DNA from: an uncultured Pelagibacteraceae bacterium | GTDB lineage: Bacteria; Pseudomonadota; Alphaproteobacteria; Pelagibacterales; Pelagibacteraceae | NCBI GenBank assembly: GCA_902581925.1 | Contig: CACHQB010000002.1 | Span: 62,001 to 126,000 of the forward strand | Direction of reading: 5' to 3' | DNA length: 64,000 bases | In this document: in pieces, positions 47,002 through 55,649 of the stretch | How positions within the stretch are numbered: the stretch's first letter is position 1 | How the letters are laid out: the number at the start of each line of letters is the position of its first letter | Translations under genes and position numbers: made by a program | Notes under the pieces: model-generated | The model's database searches: none | What the model saw: only the letters and a program-made list of their open reading frames with translations | Told to the model about the DNA's origin: nothing

Positions 47002-47010
47002 TGTTATAAT
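47002..47010 (+). promoter_or_regulatory. Extended -10 box for argC
   Basis: TGTTATAAT (TG-N-TATAAT, perfect) ends 5 nt before the argC ATG. It implies transcription starting at or next to the start codon. The T-rich stretch upstream contains no clear -35. Confidence 0.5.
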
Positions 47011-47015
47011 AAAAA

Positions 47016-48038
47016 ATGCCTAAGCTTAACGCATTAGTTGCTGGATCAACTGGATATATTGGTGTTCAATTAATTAAATTATTAGTTAAACACAAATATA
47101 TTAATATTAAATACCTTTGTGGAAACTCTTCTGTGGGTAAACACGTCAAATTTTACGATAAATCTTTATCTAAATATAAATTACCAAAAATTTTAAAATT
47201 TAATAAAAAATTATTAAAAGACGTTCATGTTATTTTTACAGCACTTCCAAACGGGGAAGCACAGGATATATCCAAACATATAAGTAAAAATCATACTTTG
47301 ATAGATCTTGCTGCAGATTTTAGATTAGAAAAAGCTTCTGATTATTTAAAGTGGTATAAACAAAAACATCGTGCAACTAATTTAATAAAAAAAAGTATTT
47401 ATTTACTGCCTGAAATAAATAGAAAAGAAATTAAAAAATATAATATTATTTCATGTCCCGGATGTTATCCAACATCAATATTGATCCCTCTGTTCCCATT
47501 ATTTAAGAAAAATTTAATTAAATTAAATAATATTATAATTGATTCAAAATCTGGATATTCAGGCGCTGGTAGAGGTGTTCACAAAAAATTTAAAGATAAA
47601 AATTTATATGAATCTTTAAGTGCGTATGGAGTTGGTTTTCATCGTCACAATTCTGAAATAGACCAAATGTTAAGAAAATTTACTAAGAAAAAATTTCAAT
47701 TTAGCTTTACTCCTCACTTATCACCGATGTTTAGAGGTATTCTTAGTACTATATATGTTGATTTAGAAAAAAATATTTCACAAACTAAAGTATTAAAAAC
47801 ATTAACTAATTTTTATAAAAAAGAGAGTTTTATAAAGATATTAAAGTCTGACTCATTGTTAAGTACTAATGAAGTAATAAATACTAATAACTGCTATATT
47901 TCTGTTTGCAAATCTAAATATAGTAATAAAATAATTATTTTGTCTGCTATTGATAATTTGATAAAGGGAGGAGCGGGTCAAGCTGTACAAAATCTGAATA
48001 ATAAATTTAATTTTTCTGAAAAGACTGGATTAAAATGA
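47016..48038 (+). CDS. argC: N-acetyl-gamma-glutamyl-phosphate reductase
   Basis: A 340-residue NADPH-dependent arginine-pathway enzyme. It has the nucleotide motif VAGSTGYIGVQL near the start, FTALPNGEAQDI, the catalytic cysteine C150 in SCPGCYPTS, GYSGAGRG and the FTPHLSPMFRGI histidine region. The frame closes with an ATGA overlap onto the small lipoprotein gene. Confidence 0.96.
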   Translation: MPKLNALVAGSTGYIGVQLIKLLVKHKYINIKYLCGNSSVGKHVKFYDKSLSKYKLPKILKFNKKLLKDVHVIFTALPNGEAQDISKHISKNHTLIDLAADFRLEKASDYLKWYKQKHRATNLIKKSIYLLPEINRKEIKKYNIISCPGCYPTSILIPLFPLFKKNLIKLNNIIIDSKSGYSGAGRGVHKKFKDKNLYESLSAYGVGFHRHNSEIDQMLRKFTKKKFQFSFTPHLSPMFRGILSTIYVDLEKNISQTKVLKTLTNFYKKESFIKILKSDSLLSTNEVINTNNCYISVCKSKYSNKIIILSAIDNLIKGGAGQAVQNLNNKFNFSEKTGLK

Positions 48039-48262
48039 GGAAATTTACAATAATTTTTATTTCATTAATATTAGCCAATTGTTCCTTAAACAAAGATTCT
48101 CAATATTGGACAGAAAATTCTATTGAAAGTAAAACCAATCAAAAAAAATTAAATGAGATATTAAAAAAGTCAGTCGATATAACATCAATGACATTAGAAG
48201 AATATGAAATTTATATAGATGACTATACAAAAAAGAGTAAATATCCAGATATAAGCAAATGA
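48035..48262 (+). CDS. Small predicted lipoprotein of unknown function
   Basis: A 75-residue protein with a short signal peptide and lipobox (LILANC, lipidated C16). The mature part is about 60 residues, charged and probably helical, with LNEILKKSVDITSMTLEEYEIYIDDY. It has ATGA overlaps on both sides (argC and hom), which supports it being a real translated gene. I do not recognise a family; the sequence gives no function beyond membrane attachment in the envelope. Confidence 0.72.
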   Translation: MRKFTIIFISLILANCSLNKDSQYWTENSIESKTNQKKLNEILKKSVDITSMTLEEYEIYIDDYTKKSKYPDISK

Positions 48263-49551
48263 GTAAATTAATAAATATTGCAGTAGTAGGACTTGGTCAG
48301 GTCGGTAATTATTTGCTAAATGAACTAAATATCAGAAAGAAAGATATTGAGCTTAAAACAGGTAAGAAAATAAATGTAGTGGCAGTTTCTGCTAGAAATA
48401 TTAATAAAAAAAGAAAATTTAAAGTTAATAAAAAAATATTTTATAAAAATCCTTTAGAAATTTTTAGGAAAAATAATATTGATATATTATTTGAAGCCAT
48501 AGGTTTATCAGATGGTATTTCCAAAAAAGTTGTAGAAACTGCTTTAAAAAGTAAAATCCATGTTATTACACCTAATAAAGCTTTAATCTCAAAACATGGA
48601 AATGAGTTAGCAAAACTTGCAGAAAAAAATAAAGTTAATTTGGAATTTGAAGCATCAGTTGCTGGCGGCATTCCTATATTAAGATCTATTAAAGAAGGTT
48701 TGGCAACAAACAAAATATCAAAAGTTTATGGAATTTTGAATGGTACTTCAAATTACATTTTATCCGAAATGGAAAATTCAAATGAAAATTTTGCAGATGT
48801 TTTAAAAAAAGCGCAAATACTTGGTTATGCCGAACCTGGTAATCCAAAATTAGATTTAAATGGTTTTGATGCATTTGCCAAAGTAAGAATTTTGTCTGCC
48901 TTAGCCTTTAATAGTAAAATTTCTAAACATAAATGTTTAATGGAAGGAATAGAAAAAATTGAATTAAAAGATATTAAAATTGCAAATCAATTAGATTTAA
49001 GAATAAAGTTGCTGGGAATTTCTGAATTAAAGAATAATCATCTTTTTGAAACTGTCCATCCATGTTTGGTTAGTAAGAGATCTTATATTGGTAATGTTAA
49101 TGGTGTAATGAACGCAGTTATTCTTCAGGGTAAACCAGTTGGGGAAAGTGTATTACAAGGGGAGGGAGCTGGACCCGGTCCTACTTCTTCATCATTACTT
49201 TCTGATTTATTATCAATTTTGCGTGGAAATATAAAAAATCCTTTTGGTGTTAGTGTTTCTAAGCTTAAATCTTTAAAACCATATAATGTAAATAATTATG
49301 TTAATTCATTATATTTGAGGTTTGAAGTAAAAGATAAGCCTGGTGTATTGTCTGAAATAACTAATCGTTTAGCTAAATATAAAATTTCAGTTAAAAGGTT
49401 AATACAGACACCTGATAAAAAAAACAATAAGGCTACAATTGTTATAATTACACATAAAACAACTGATATTAATATTCATAACTGTTTGTCTATTTTTAAG
49501 AAAAATAAGAATATTCTTAAAACGCCAACATTGATTAGATTACTTGGTTAA
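48259..49551 (+). CDS. hom: Homoserine dehydrogenase
   Basis: A 430-residue NAD(P)-dependent enzyme reducing aspartate semialdehyde to homoserine. It has AVVGLGQVGNYLL at the start, TPNKALISKHG, FEASVAGGIPILRSI and GTSNYILSEM; a C-terminal ACT domain (RFEVKDKPGVLSEITNRLA) suggests amino-acid feedback. Its product leads to threonine and, through MetY, methionine. It is coupled to the lipoprotein gene and to the downstream permease (1-bp overlap). Confidence 0.96.
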   Translation: MSKLINIAVVGLGQVGNYLLNELNIRKKDIELKTGKKINVVAVSARNINKKRKFKVNKKIFYKNPLEIFRKNNIDILFEAIGLSDGISKKVVETALKSKIHVITPNKALISKHGNELAKLAEKNKVNLEFEASVAGGIPILRSIKEGLATNKISKVYGILNGTSNYILSEMENSNENFADVLKKAQILGYAEPGNPKLDLNGFDAFAKVRILSALAFNSKISKHKCLMEGIEKIELKDIKIANQLDLRIKLLGISELKNNHLFETVHPCLVSKRSYIGNVNGVMNAVILQGKPVGESVLQGEGAGPGPTSSSLLSDLLSILRGNIKNPFGVSVSKLKSLKPYNVNNYVNSLYLRFEVKDKPGVLSEITNRLAKYKISVKRLIQTPDKKNNKATIVIITHKTTDINIHNCLSIFKKNKNILKTPTLIRLLG

Positions 49552-50450
49552 TGGAAATTTATTTAAAACTTTTTGAAGTTTTATTTCCAGTATTCCTTAT
49601 AGTAGGACTTGGATATCATTTAGGTAAAAAAAATCCAGATTTTGATACATCATTTATAACTACATACGCTGGTAATTTTGGGACACCAGCATTAGTAATT
49701 TTTGCAATTACAGCAGGTGGTGTTACTTTTGAGGTGTTTAGTGAATATTTTGGCTATGCAATAGTTTTATTAACTTTATTTGGTATTGTTGGTTTATTTT
49801 TTCTTATTTTTATGAAAAAGGATTATATACGGGAATTACCAACTTTTATTTTACCAAATACTGGAAATATGGGTATTCCAATTTGTCTATTTGCCTATGG
49901 AGAACTTGGAATGGGTATAGCAGCCGCTATATCGTCTTTAATTGTTTTGCTCCACTTTACTTTAAATATTTTTTTAGCTAAACGAGCTTTTGATTTTAAA
50001 ACAATATTAAAAAGTCCATCATTTTATGCAATTTTAATAACAGTACTCTTCTTGTATTTTGAAATTCCATTTCCACAATTTGTATTAAATACGGTAATGC
50101 TTTTAGCTTATGGAATGATTGTAATGATCCTTATGTCTTTAGGTGTTGCTCTTACACAAATGAAAGTATTTTCTTTTAAAGATGCATTAATAACTTCTTT
50201 CGGAAGAGTAATATTAGGTCCAATTATAGGATTTGCTGTTATAAAATTTTTTAATTTATCTGGTATACCAGCTGGTGTTCTGTTAATTCAATCTTGTATG
50301 CCTAGTGCGATTTTGTGTTATTTGATTGCGCACATGTATTCTCCTAAAGAAATTGTAGATAATATATCTAGCACAATTGTAATATCTACAATCATGTCCT
50401 TATTCACTATTCCGATTACATTATTCTTTGCTTTAAAATACTTCTATTAA
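49551..50450 (+). CDS. AEC-family (auxin efflux carrier-like) permease
   Basis: A 299-residue inner-membrane protein with about ten hydrophobic segments. AEC features include FPVFLIVGLGYHLGKK at the start, the LPNTGNMGIPICLFAYG motif near residue 101, and the C-terminal LIQSCMPSAILCYLIAHMY. Bacterial members carry small organic acids such as malate or malonate; the substrate here is unknown. It is coupled to hom, although no metabolic link is obvious. Confidence 0.87.
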   Translation: MEIYLKLFEVLFPVFLIVGLGYHLGKKNPDFDTSFITTYAGNFGTPALVIFAITAGGVTFEVFSEYFGYAIVLLTLFGIVGLFFLIFMKKDYIRELPTFILPNTGNMGIPICLFAYGELGMGIAAAISSLIVLLHFTLNIFLAKRAFDFKTILKSPSFYAILITVLFLYFEIPFPQFVLNTVMLLAYGMIVMILMSLGVALTQMKVFSFKDALITSFGRVILGPIIGFAVIKFFNLSGIPAGVLLIQSCMPSAILCYLIAHMYSPKEIVDNISSTIVISTIMSLFTIPITLFFALKYFY

Positions 50451-50466
50451 GAGATATCCTTCTTTT

Positions 50467-51318
50467 ATGAAGGCAATAATTTTAAATGCGTCTGCTTGGA
50501 TGATTGTTCCTGTAATGGATGCTTTTGCTAAATATTTAAGCTCATCTATGGATGTTTTGCAGATAACGTGGGCAAGATATTTTTTTACTGTAGTCTTTAC
50601 ATTATCCCTTATGCTTATCTTTTATAGGCATTTATTAGTTTGGACGAAAAAACCAGCCCTTCAATTAATTAGAGGATTAATTTTTGTTTTTTCTACGTAT
50701 TTGTTCTTTTATGCAATATCGGAAATTTCACTTCCTAAAGCCTTAACATTAGCTTTTGTTGCTCCAATTTGTGTTACAGCCTTATCTCCATTTTTTTTAA
50801 ATGAGAAAGTAGGGTTGAAGAGGTGGACTGCTGTATCATTAGGTTTTATTGGAACTTTAATTGTAATTAGACCTGGTTTTATTGAGCTTAACTTAGCTAC
50901 TATTGCTGCTTTGGGTAATGGAATTTGCTATGGATTTTATCTTATAATCACTAGGAAGCTAAGCACCTCTGATAATCCTCTTTTAACTCTTTTACTATCT
51001 GGTTTGATAGGAACTATAATAATTAGCCTATTTATGCCCTCAGTTTGGGTTAATCCTACGTCAAATCAGTGGATTTTGATGGCTTTAATCGGTCTAATAG
51101 CCTCTGTAGCACACCTTTTCCTGATATTATCACTTAAATACGCTGATGCCTCTAAATTAGCTCCTTTGGGCTATACGGAGATTATTACAAATATATTGAT
51201 TAGTTACTATTTCTTTCATGAGTTACCTGATAATTGGACTTATTTAGGTTTATTTATTATTGTTCTCAGTGGTTTATATATTTCTAGAAGAGAATATCTG
51301 CTTACTCGTTCTAATTAA
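50467..51318 (+). CDS. EamA/DMT-superfamily transporter
   Basis: A 283-residue membrane protein with ten predicted helices in two EamA repeats: LSSSMDVLQITWARYFF with FFYAISEISLPKALTL, then GNGICYGFYLIITRKLS with LSLKYADASKLAPLGYTEI. Relatives export or take up metabolites such as amino acids or SAM; the substrate cannot be assigned. It is the last gene before the gene-poor stretch. Confidence 0.87.
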   Translation: MKAIILNASAWMIVPVMDAFAKYLSSSMDVLQITWARYFFTVVFTLSLMLIFYRHLLVWTKKPALQLIRGLIFVFSTYLFFYAISEISLPKALTLAFVAPICVTALSPFFLNEKVGLKRWTAVSLGFIGTLIVIRPGFIELNLATIAALGNGICYGFYLIITRKLSTSDNPLLTLLLSGLIGTIIISLFMPSVWVNPTSNQWILMALIGLIASVAHLFLILSLKYADASKLAPLGYTEIITNILISYYFFHELPDNWTYLGLFIIVLSGLYISRREYLLTRSN

Positions 51319-51850
51319 TAGTAAATAAATATTTACTAATATATAATGTAATACATTAATATATAAATATAAACTATTGTAATTATTATATAAATTAATT
51401 ATATTAATAAACATAAACAAAATAAATCAGTGATTTTATATAATAAAAATAGAAAATAAATACTCTTTTAAATAAATTAAGGCTAAAATGGCAAGCTTGA
51501 AATTGAAAATAAAGCACTATGCTTAAAAGTATTTAATACCAATAGTTTTTTAAGCTTATTATAAACAAAATTCAAAATTCTTATTAATCTATGTGGATAG
51601 GGGAACAAAAATTCATAAAAAATTCTTTGAAATAAGACGCTAAAATAAGACATGCTATCATTGAAAAGTAGAGCAATGCAGTTATAGAATATATGTTTTA
51701 AACGGCCATAGAGGTGCTTTATTTTGTTGTATCTCGATATATAGTACAACTGAAGGGTGCATAACACTATTCATACTAAAATACGCTTAAATATTGAAAA
51801 AACATTGATTTTACTTGTATTTTTGACCATAAAATAGGCCAAAAAAGCCA
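51319..51850. other. 532-bp gene-poor, extremely AT-rich spacer
   Basis: No supported gene. The first ~150 bp are nearly pure A/T. It contains a GTTGTA/TACAAC inverted repeat near 51727-51750, a DnaA-box-like TGTGGATAG at 51592-51600, and a minus-strand open frame of 94 codons from a GTG, which has no recognisable domain and no upstream ribosome site. I recognise no tRNA, tmRNA, SRP RNA or RNase P consensus here. It could be a decayed gene or an unrecognised RNA. Confidence 0.6.
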
Positions 51851-52120
51851 CTAAATATCAACTTTTTCAGATCTCAATAAACGCAGCTTTGTCTTAATTC
51901 CACCTCTCCCTGAGTATCCACCAAGGCCTCCATCGGACCGAATTACTCTATGACATGGTATTTTGGGGGCATAAGGGTTTTTCCCACATGCATTAGCTAC
52001 AGCACGCGCTGATTTAGGGCTTTTTATAGCTACTGCTACCTGTTTATAGGTTTTAACAGTACCTTTTGGTATAGTTTTAAGGTAATTCCAGACTTTTAGT
52101 TGAAATTTAGTACCTTTCAT
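51851..52120 (-). CDS. Short methylated-DNA-protein-cysteine methyltransferase (DNA-binding domain only)
   Basis: An 89-residue protein consisting only of the Ogt/MGMT catalytic domain: FQLKVWNYLKTIPKGTVKTY, the recognition helix ARAVANACGKNP, the acceptor cysteine in PCHRVIRSDGGLGGYSG, and KLRLLRSE. The Cys is retained, unlike in Atl proteins (PWHR), so alkyl transfer is expected. The N-terminal domain of Ogt/Ada is absent. The ATG overlaps the stop of the small membrane protein gene (ATGA); an upstream in-frame TTG or GTG is less likely. Confidence 0.85.
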   Translation of the reverse strand: MKGTKFQLKVWNYLKTIPKGTVKTYKQVAVAIKSPKSARAVANACGKNPYAPKIPCHRVIRSDGGLGGYSGRGGIKTKLRLLRSEKVDI

Positions 52121-52323
52121 CAATAAAAATTTAAAATAATGAAGCAAACTATAAAGAAAACAGTTAAAATTGAGAGATAAATAGTTTCCAGAGTTTTTCC
52201 AGATTTTCTATAATTAATAAAAGTTAATATTGCAAAACCAAAAGATGTTATTAAGAAATATATCGGTTCAATTACTCCGTCTATGCCCATGTTTGAATAA
52301 TATTTCATACTTATTGTTCGCAC
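52120..52323 (-). CDS. Small two-helix membrane protein, unknown
   Basis: A protein of up to 67 residues (an ATG 5 codons later is also possible) with two hydrophobic segments, about residues 20-37 and 47-66, joined by a short basic loop. No family is recognised. The ATGA overlap with the alkyltransferase gene suggests a two-gene operon and supports its reality. Confidence 0.5.
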   Translation of the reverse strand: MRTISMKYYSNMGIDGVIEPIYFLITSFGFAILTFINYRKSGKTLETIYLSILTVFFIVCFIILNFY

Positions 52324-52363
52324 AATGTCATTAATTGTCCTTTAAATTAATAAATTATTTTAT

Positions 52364-52392
52364 TTGACATTATAAAATACTTGATATATTAC
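52364..52392 (+). promoter_or_regulatory. Promoter of the tyrosine recombinase gene with nearby inverted repeat
   Basis: TTGACA is a perfect -35; TATTAC at 17 bp, or the overlapping TATATT at 15 bp, can serve as -10. Just downstream GATAA and TTATC flank a 7-bp centre (about 52397-52413), an operator-like inverted repeat within the predicted leader. Confidence 0.5.
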
Positions 52393-52425
52393 TAACGATA
52401 ATTAATTGTTATCAATAGTAATTAT

Positions 52426-53379
52426 ATGAATGAACTGACAACAGACTTAAAATCGCTTCATGAGGCAACTTTAAACAACCTTAAAAGCTCTAAGGCAAAC
52501 AATACTTTAAGAGCTTATAAATCTGACTTTAAAGACTTCGGAGCTTTTTGTTCAAAGCATGGATTTAATTCATTACCAACAGAGCCAAAAATAGTATCCT
52601 TATACCTAACGCATCTCTCTAAAAACTCAAAAATAAGCACTTTAAGACGAAGATTAGTTTCTATAGGCATGGTTCATAGGCTTAAAGGGCATTATCTAGA
52701 CACAAAACATCCAATCATTGTTGAAAATTTAATGGGGATAAGAAGGGTCAAAGGAAGTATTCAGAAAGGTAAAAAACCTATATTAATTAATCATTTAAAA
52801 TCAGTTATTAATGTAATAAATGAACAAAAAACTGAGGAAATAAAAAAACTTAGAGACAAATCAATAATTTTAATCGGCTTTGGAGGAGGCTTTAGAAGAA
52901 CCGAGCTCATTTCAATTGATCATGAGGATTTAGAATTTGTTCCTGAGGGTCTAAAAATCACTATTAAAAAGTCAAAAACTGACCAATTCGGAGAAGGAAT
53001 GACTAAAGGACTACCCTACTTCGATAATGAAATTTACTGTCCTGTTAAAAATCTAAATAAATGGTTAGAGATTTCTAAAATAAAGTCTGGACCTATTTTT
53101 AGAAGATTTTCTAAAGGTTTGTCATTAACAGAAAAAAGATTAACTGACCAATCTGTAGTTTTATTAATGAAAGAGTATTTAAAGTTAGCAGGTATCGAAA
53201 ACAAAAATTTTTCAGGTCATAGTTTAAGGTCGGGTTTTGCAACAGTAGCTGCTGATTCAGGCGCTGATGAGCGAAGCATAATGGCTATGACAGGTCATAA
53301 ATCAACACAAATGGTTAGAAGATATATTAGAGAGGCAAATATATTTAAAAATAATGCTTTAAATAAAGTTAAGTTTTAA
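52426..53379 (+). CDS. Tyrosine recombinase / site-specific integrase
   Basis: A 317-residue protein. An N-terminal SAM-like core-binding domain (residues ~5-100) precedes the catalytic domain. The catalytic set is complete: R158 (RRTELISIDHEDL), a hairpin lysine (KKSKTDQ, K184), H265 and R268 (HSLRSGFA), H291 (TGHKSTQM) and the nucleophile Y300 (RRYIREA). It could be a mobile-island integrase or a domesticated recombinase. No phage or transposition genes lie next to it. Its 3' end overlaps the convergent glycosyltransferase by 21 bp. Confidence 0.9.
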   Translation: MNELTTDLKSLHEATLNNLKSSKANNTLRAYKSDFKDFGAFCSKHGFNSLPTEPKIVSLYLTHLSKNSKISTLRRRLVSIGMVHRLKGHYLDTKHPIIVENLMGIRRVKGSIQKGKKPILINHLKSVINVINEQKTEEIKKLRDKSIILIGFGGGFRRTELISIDHEDLEFVPEGLKITIKKSKTDQFGEGMTKGLPYFDNEIYCPVKNLNKWLEISKIKSGPIFRRFSKGLSLTEKRLTDQSVVLLMKEYLKLAGIENKNFSGHSLRSGFATVAADSGADERSIMAMTGHKSTQMVRRYIREANIFKNNALNKVKF

Positions 53380-54354
53380 AATATCCTTAGATACTTTTTT
53401 TATATCATTTCTGTGGATAGTTATAATATTTTTCATATGACCTATCCAAAAATTTGTGGAAATCAACCTATCTTTTTGTATTAGAGATATGGTTTTCTTA
53501 TTAAAAGAATTTGACACATGACTTATAGCACCTTCGCAACAAATTAAAATTTTACAGTTTTTGACTATATTTTCAATTTCTCTGAAAGAGGATTTTTCTA
53601 CTAAAATAATATTTTTATTTTTAACTCTTATTTTTAGATTTCTAGAATCTTTAAAATATTGATTTTTAAAATTTTCGATGATACTCACTTTTTTTAAACC
53701 TTGAGTAATAACAATATGACTTTTAAATTTTTTAATTAAAAGTCTTAAAAATAAATAAATATTTTCTGATTTAAGATTCATATAATCAAAATCAGAAAAA
53801 TAATTACCCTCAAACCATTTTTCATCTAAATGCAAATGAATGTAGGGTTTAGGAAATTTAAATTTATTCTTAATAAAATTATATTTTTTATAATAATTAA
53901 TAGTTCGAGGAGATTTTATATCAAGATAATTTAATAAAACTTGGAAATTTTTAAATTGAGTATTAGTTTCAGAATTTTTGATATATTTATTATAAAACAA
54001 TTTTATTAGAATTTTTGGGTAGAAATCTTTAAGTAGACAAACTTTAATTCTGGAACTTACAAAAATACCGCTTAAAAACGACCTCCTTTTACCATCTAAA
54101 ACAATTAAATAGTCGTATTTATTATATTTTAATTGATTAATTAGATTAAAGTAGTCTAGTAATTTATTTCCAGTTTTATCAAAAATGTAAATTTTGTTTA
54201 AATATTTAAAATTTTTAATATATCTAGCATTATACTTTGAAGCAACTACATCAATTTGATTTCTTATTGATATTTCTGAAATAGAACTAGTCACAACTTG
54301 AGACGCTATAAAGTCACCTATTCTATCAGTTCTAAAGATTAAGAATTTAGCCAT
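53359..54354 (-). CDS. Glycosyltransferase family 9 (heptosyltransferase-like)
   Basis: A 331-residue protein with FLIFRTDRIGDFIASQVVTS at the N-terminus, YLIVLDGKRRS, and a C-terminal nucleotide-sugar region with CKILICCEGAISHVSNSF. This resembles ADP-heptose:LPS transferases, although the usual D..GH.A...G.P motif is altered (EGAISHVSNSF). It probably adds a sugar to a surface glycan. The ATG of MAKFLIFRTDR is preferred to one 11 codons upstream. It overlaps the preceding glycosyltransferase by 8 bp. Confidence 0.75.
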   Translation of the reverse strand: MAKFLIFRTDRIGDFIASQVVTSSISEISIRNQIDVVASKYNARYIKNFKYLNKIYIFDKTGNKLLDYFNLINQLKYNKYDYLIVLDGKRRSFLSGIFVSSRIKVCLLKDFYPKILIKLFYNKYIKNSETNTQFKNFQVLLNYLDIKSPRTINYYKKYNFIKNKFKFPKPYIHLHLDEKWFEGNYFSDFDYMNLKSENIYLFLRLLIKKFKSHIVITQGLKKVSIIENFKNQYFKDSRNLKIRVKNKNIILVEKSSFREIENIVKNCKILICCEGAISHVSNSFNKKTISLIQKDRLISTNFWIGHMKNIITIHRNDIKKVSKDILKLNFI

Positions 54355-55387
54355 TATGCCAAACTTGTTTATTTTTAATTTTTTCACCTAAAGTTTTTTT
54401 GACCATATATTCAGCTATTATTTTATTATTAAATATTTTATGTGCCTTTTTATAACCATTATAAGCAATCTTTTTTCTGAGGTTATTGTTTTTTTTGTAG
54501 AATAATATTTTTGAATTCAATTCATCAGAATTTCCAAAAAAAATCATTTCGTTTTTATCAAAAAAATCTTGATAATTATAATCCTTGTGCTCAAAAGTAA
54601 GTATACCATTACCTAAAAGAGTAGCCATTCTTTCGCTAGAATAATATTTAATTGGCTTGCCTCTAGTAACATTTATTCCCATATTACATTTAGCAATTTC
54701 GTCAAAATATTTTGCTCCCCACACTGGATTCTTAGTAAAACCAAAAAAATTATTTTTTGTTTTATTTGTTATTTTTTTAATAAACTTAACCCTTGGATCT
54801 ATATAATTTTTTTTTAAAACACCTCTATGAACTCCATGACTAATAGCAATAAAAACATCATATTCATTATCATTTAAATAATTTTTATAAACATCAATAG
54901 ATGGATCAACTGCATTTGGAATAAAATAACAATTTTGATCAGTAAAACTAATTTTTGATGGTGATGTTGTTAAAAAATTAGCATCAGCAAATTGGTATTT
55001 TAAATAAAATCTTTCCTTATTTTTTTTATAATCTGGCCCTTGCCTTATTAATGGGTCAACAAACCATTGTGCAATTTTTAAATATTTAAATTTTTCTTTT
55101 ATTCTGAGTAAATCTAAATAATTTAATCTATCAACATGTCCAAAAAAAATTATATCTGGTCTAAAATTCTTTATATTTTCAATAATTTTAAAAAATAAAT
55201 GTTTTTTAGATCCAAAATCAAACAAACTTTTTTTTTCAGAAGTTATATCTCTGTCACTTATGTGTAAAACTGAATAATTGTTTAAAATAAACCCATTATT
55301 TATCTTTTTTGTAGTTGAATAATACAATCTTCCATTGTGTCTGAAATGCAAATCAGAAATATGAAGAATTTTAGGAGGTTTTTTCAT
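54347..55387 (-). CDS. Glycosyltransferase, GT-B fold, CgeB/family 1-like
   Basis: A 346-residue protein with a GT-B organisation: N-terminal ILHISDLHFRHNGR, central DIIFFGHVDRLNYLDLLR and YFIPNAVDPSID, then YYSSERMATLLGNGILTFEH with DELNSKILFY in the donor-binding half. This matches CgeB-like proteins and the Glyco_trans_1_2 family. It likely acts on envelope polysaccharide; donor and acceptor are unknown. It overlaps both neighbours, so GIY-YIG, this gene and the GT9 gene form one unit. Confidence 0.7.
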   Translation of the reverse strand: MKKPPKILHISDLHFRHNGRLYYSTTKKINNGFILNNYSVLHISDRDITSEKKSLFDFGSKKHLFFKIIENIKNFRPDIIFFGHVDRLNYLDLLRIKEKFKYLKIAQWFVDPLIRQGPDYKKNKERFYLKYQFADANFLTTSPSKISFTDQNCYFIPNAVDPSIDVYKNYLNDNEYDVFIAISHGVHRGVLKKNYIDPRVKFIKKITNKTKNNFFGFTKNPVWGAKYFDEIAKCNMGINVTRGKPIKYYSSERMATLLGNGILTFEHKDYNYQDFFDKNEMIFFGNSDELNSKILFYKKNNNLRKKIAYNGYKKAHKIFNNKIIAEYMVKKTLGEKIKNKQVWHNG

Positions 55388-55643
55388 TTAATTTAAGATA
55401 ATTATCTTTAATTACTTTCCTTTTTTTATAATTTTTTTTTAATTTATATTCTTCTTTCATTGCAATTGATTTTGTTTTGTAACGTTTATTATATATCATT
55501 ATCCATTTTTTTCCCTTTGTAAATTTTGCTCCTTTAGAAGTATTATGTAATTTCAATCTTTCTTTAAGATCTTTAGTATATCCTACATATGAAATTTTCT
55601 TTTTTTTATTTAAAGAAATTAATAAATAAACAAAAAATGACAT
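55371..55643 (-). CDS. Small GIY-YIG nuclease-domain protein (UPF0213-like)
   Basis: A 90-residue protein with VYLLIS, SYVGYTKDLKERLKLHN (the GIY-YIG core as VYLL...YVGYT, with catalytic Arg), TKGKKWIMIYNKRY and the conserved Glu in AMKEEYKLKK. It resembles YhbQ/SLX1-type single-domain proteins. Its ATG begins 6 nt after the CCA of tRNA-Glu, so it is probably made from a tRNA-mRNA transcript. It overlaps the glycosyltransferase by 17 bp. Its cellular role is unknown. Confidence 0.85.
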   Translation of the reverse strand: MSFFVYLLISLNKKKKISYVGYTKDLKERLKLHNTSKGAKFTKGKKWIMIYNKRYKTKSIAMKEEYKLKKNYKKRKVIKDNYLKLNEKTS

Positions 55644-55649
55644 TATTTT

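Noticed and set aside
51592..51600. DnaA-box-like TGTGGATAG suggesting a replication origin
   Set aside because: It is a single site with one mismatch to TTATCCACA, with no box cluster and no origin-linked genes nearby.
51483..51767. 94-codon minus-strand open frame in the gene-poor spacer
   Set aside because: It starts at GTG, has no ribosome site, no domain and a composition expected from AT-rich noncoding DNA. It is kept only as part of the spacer description.
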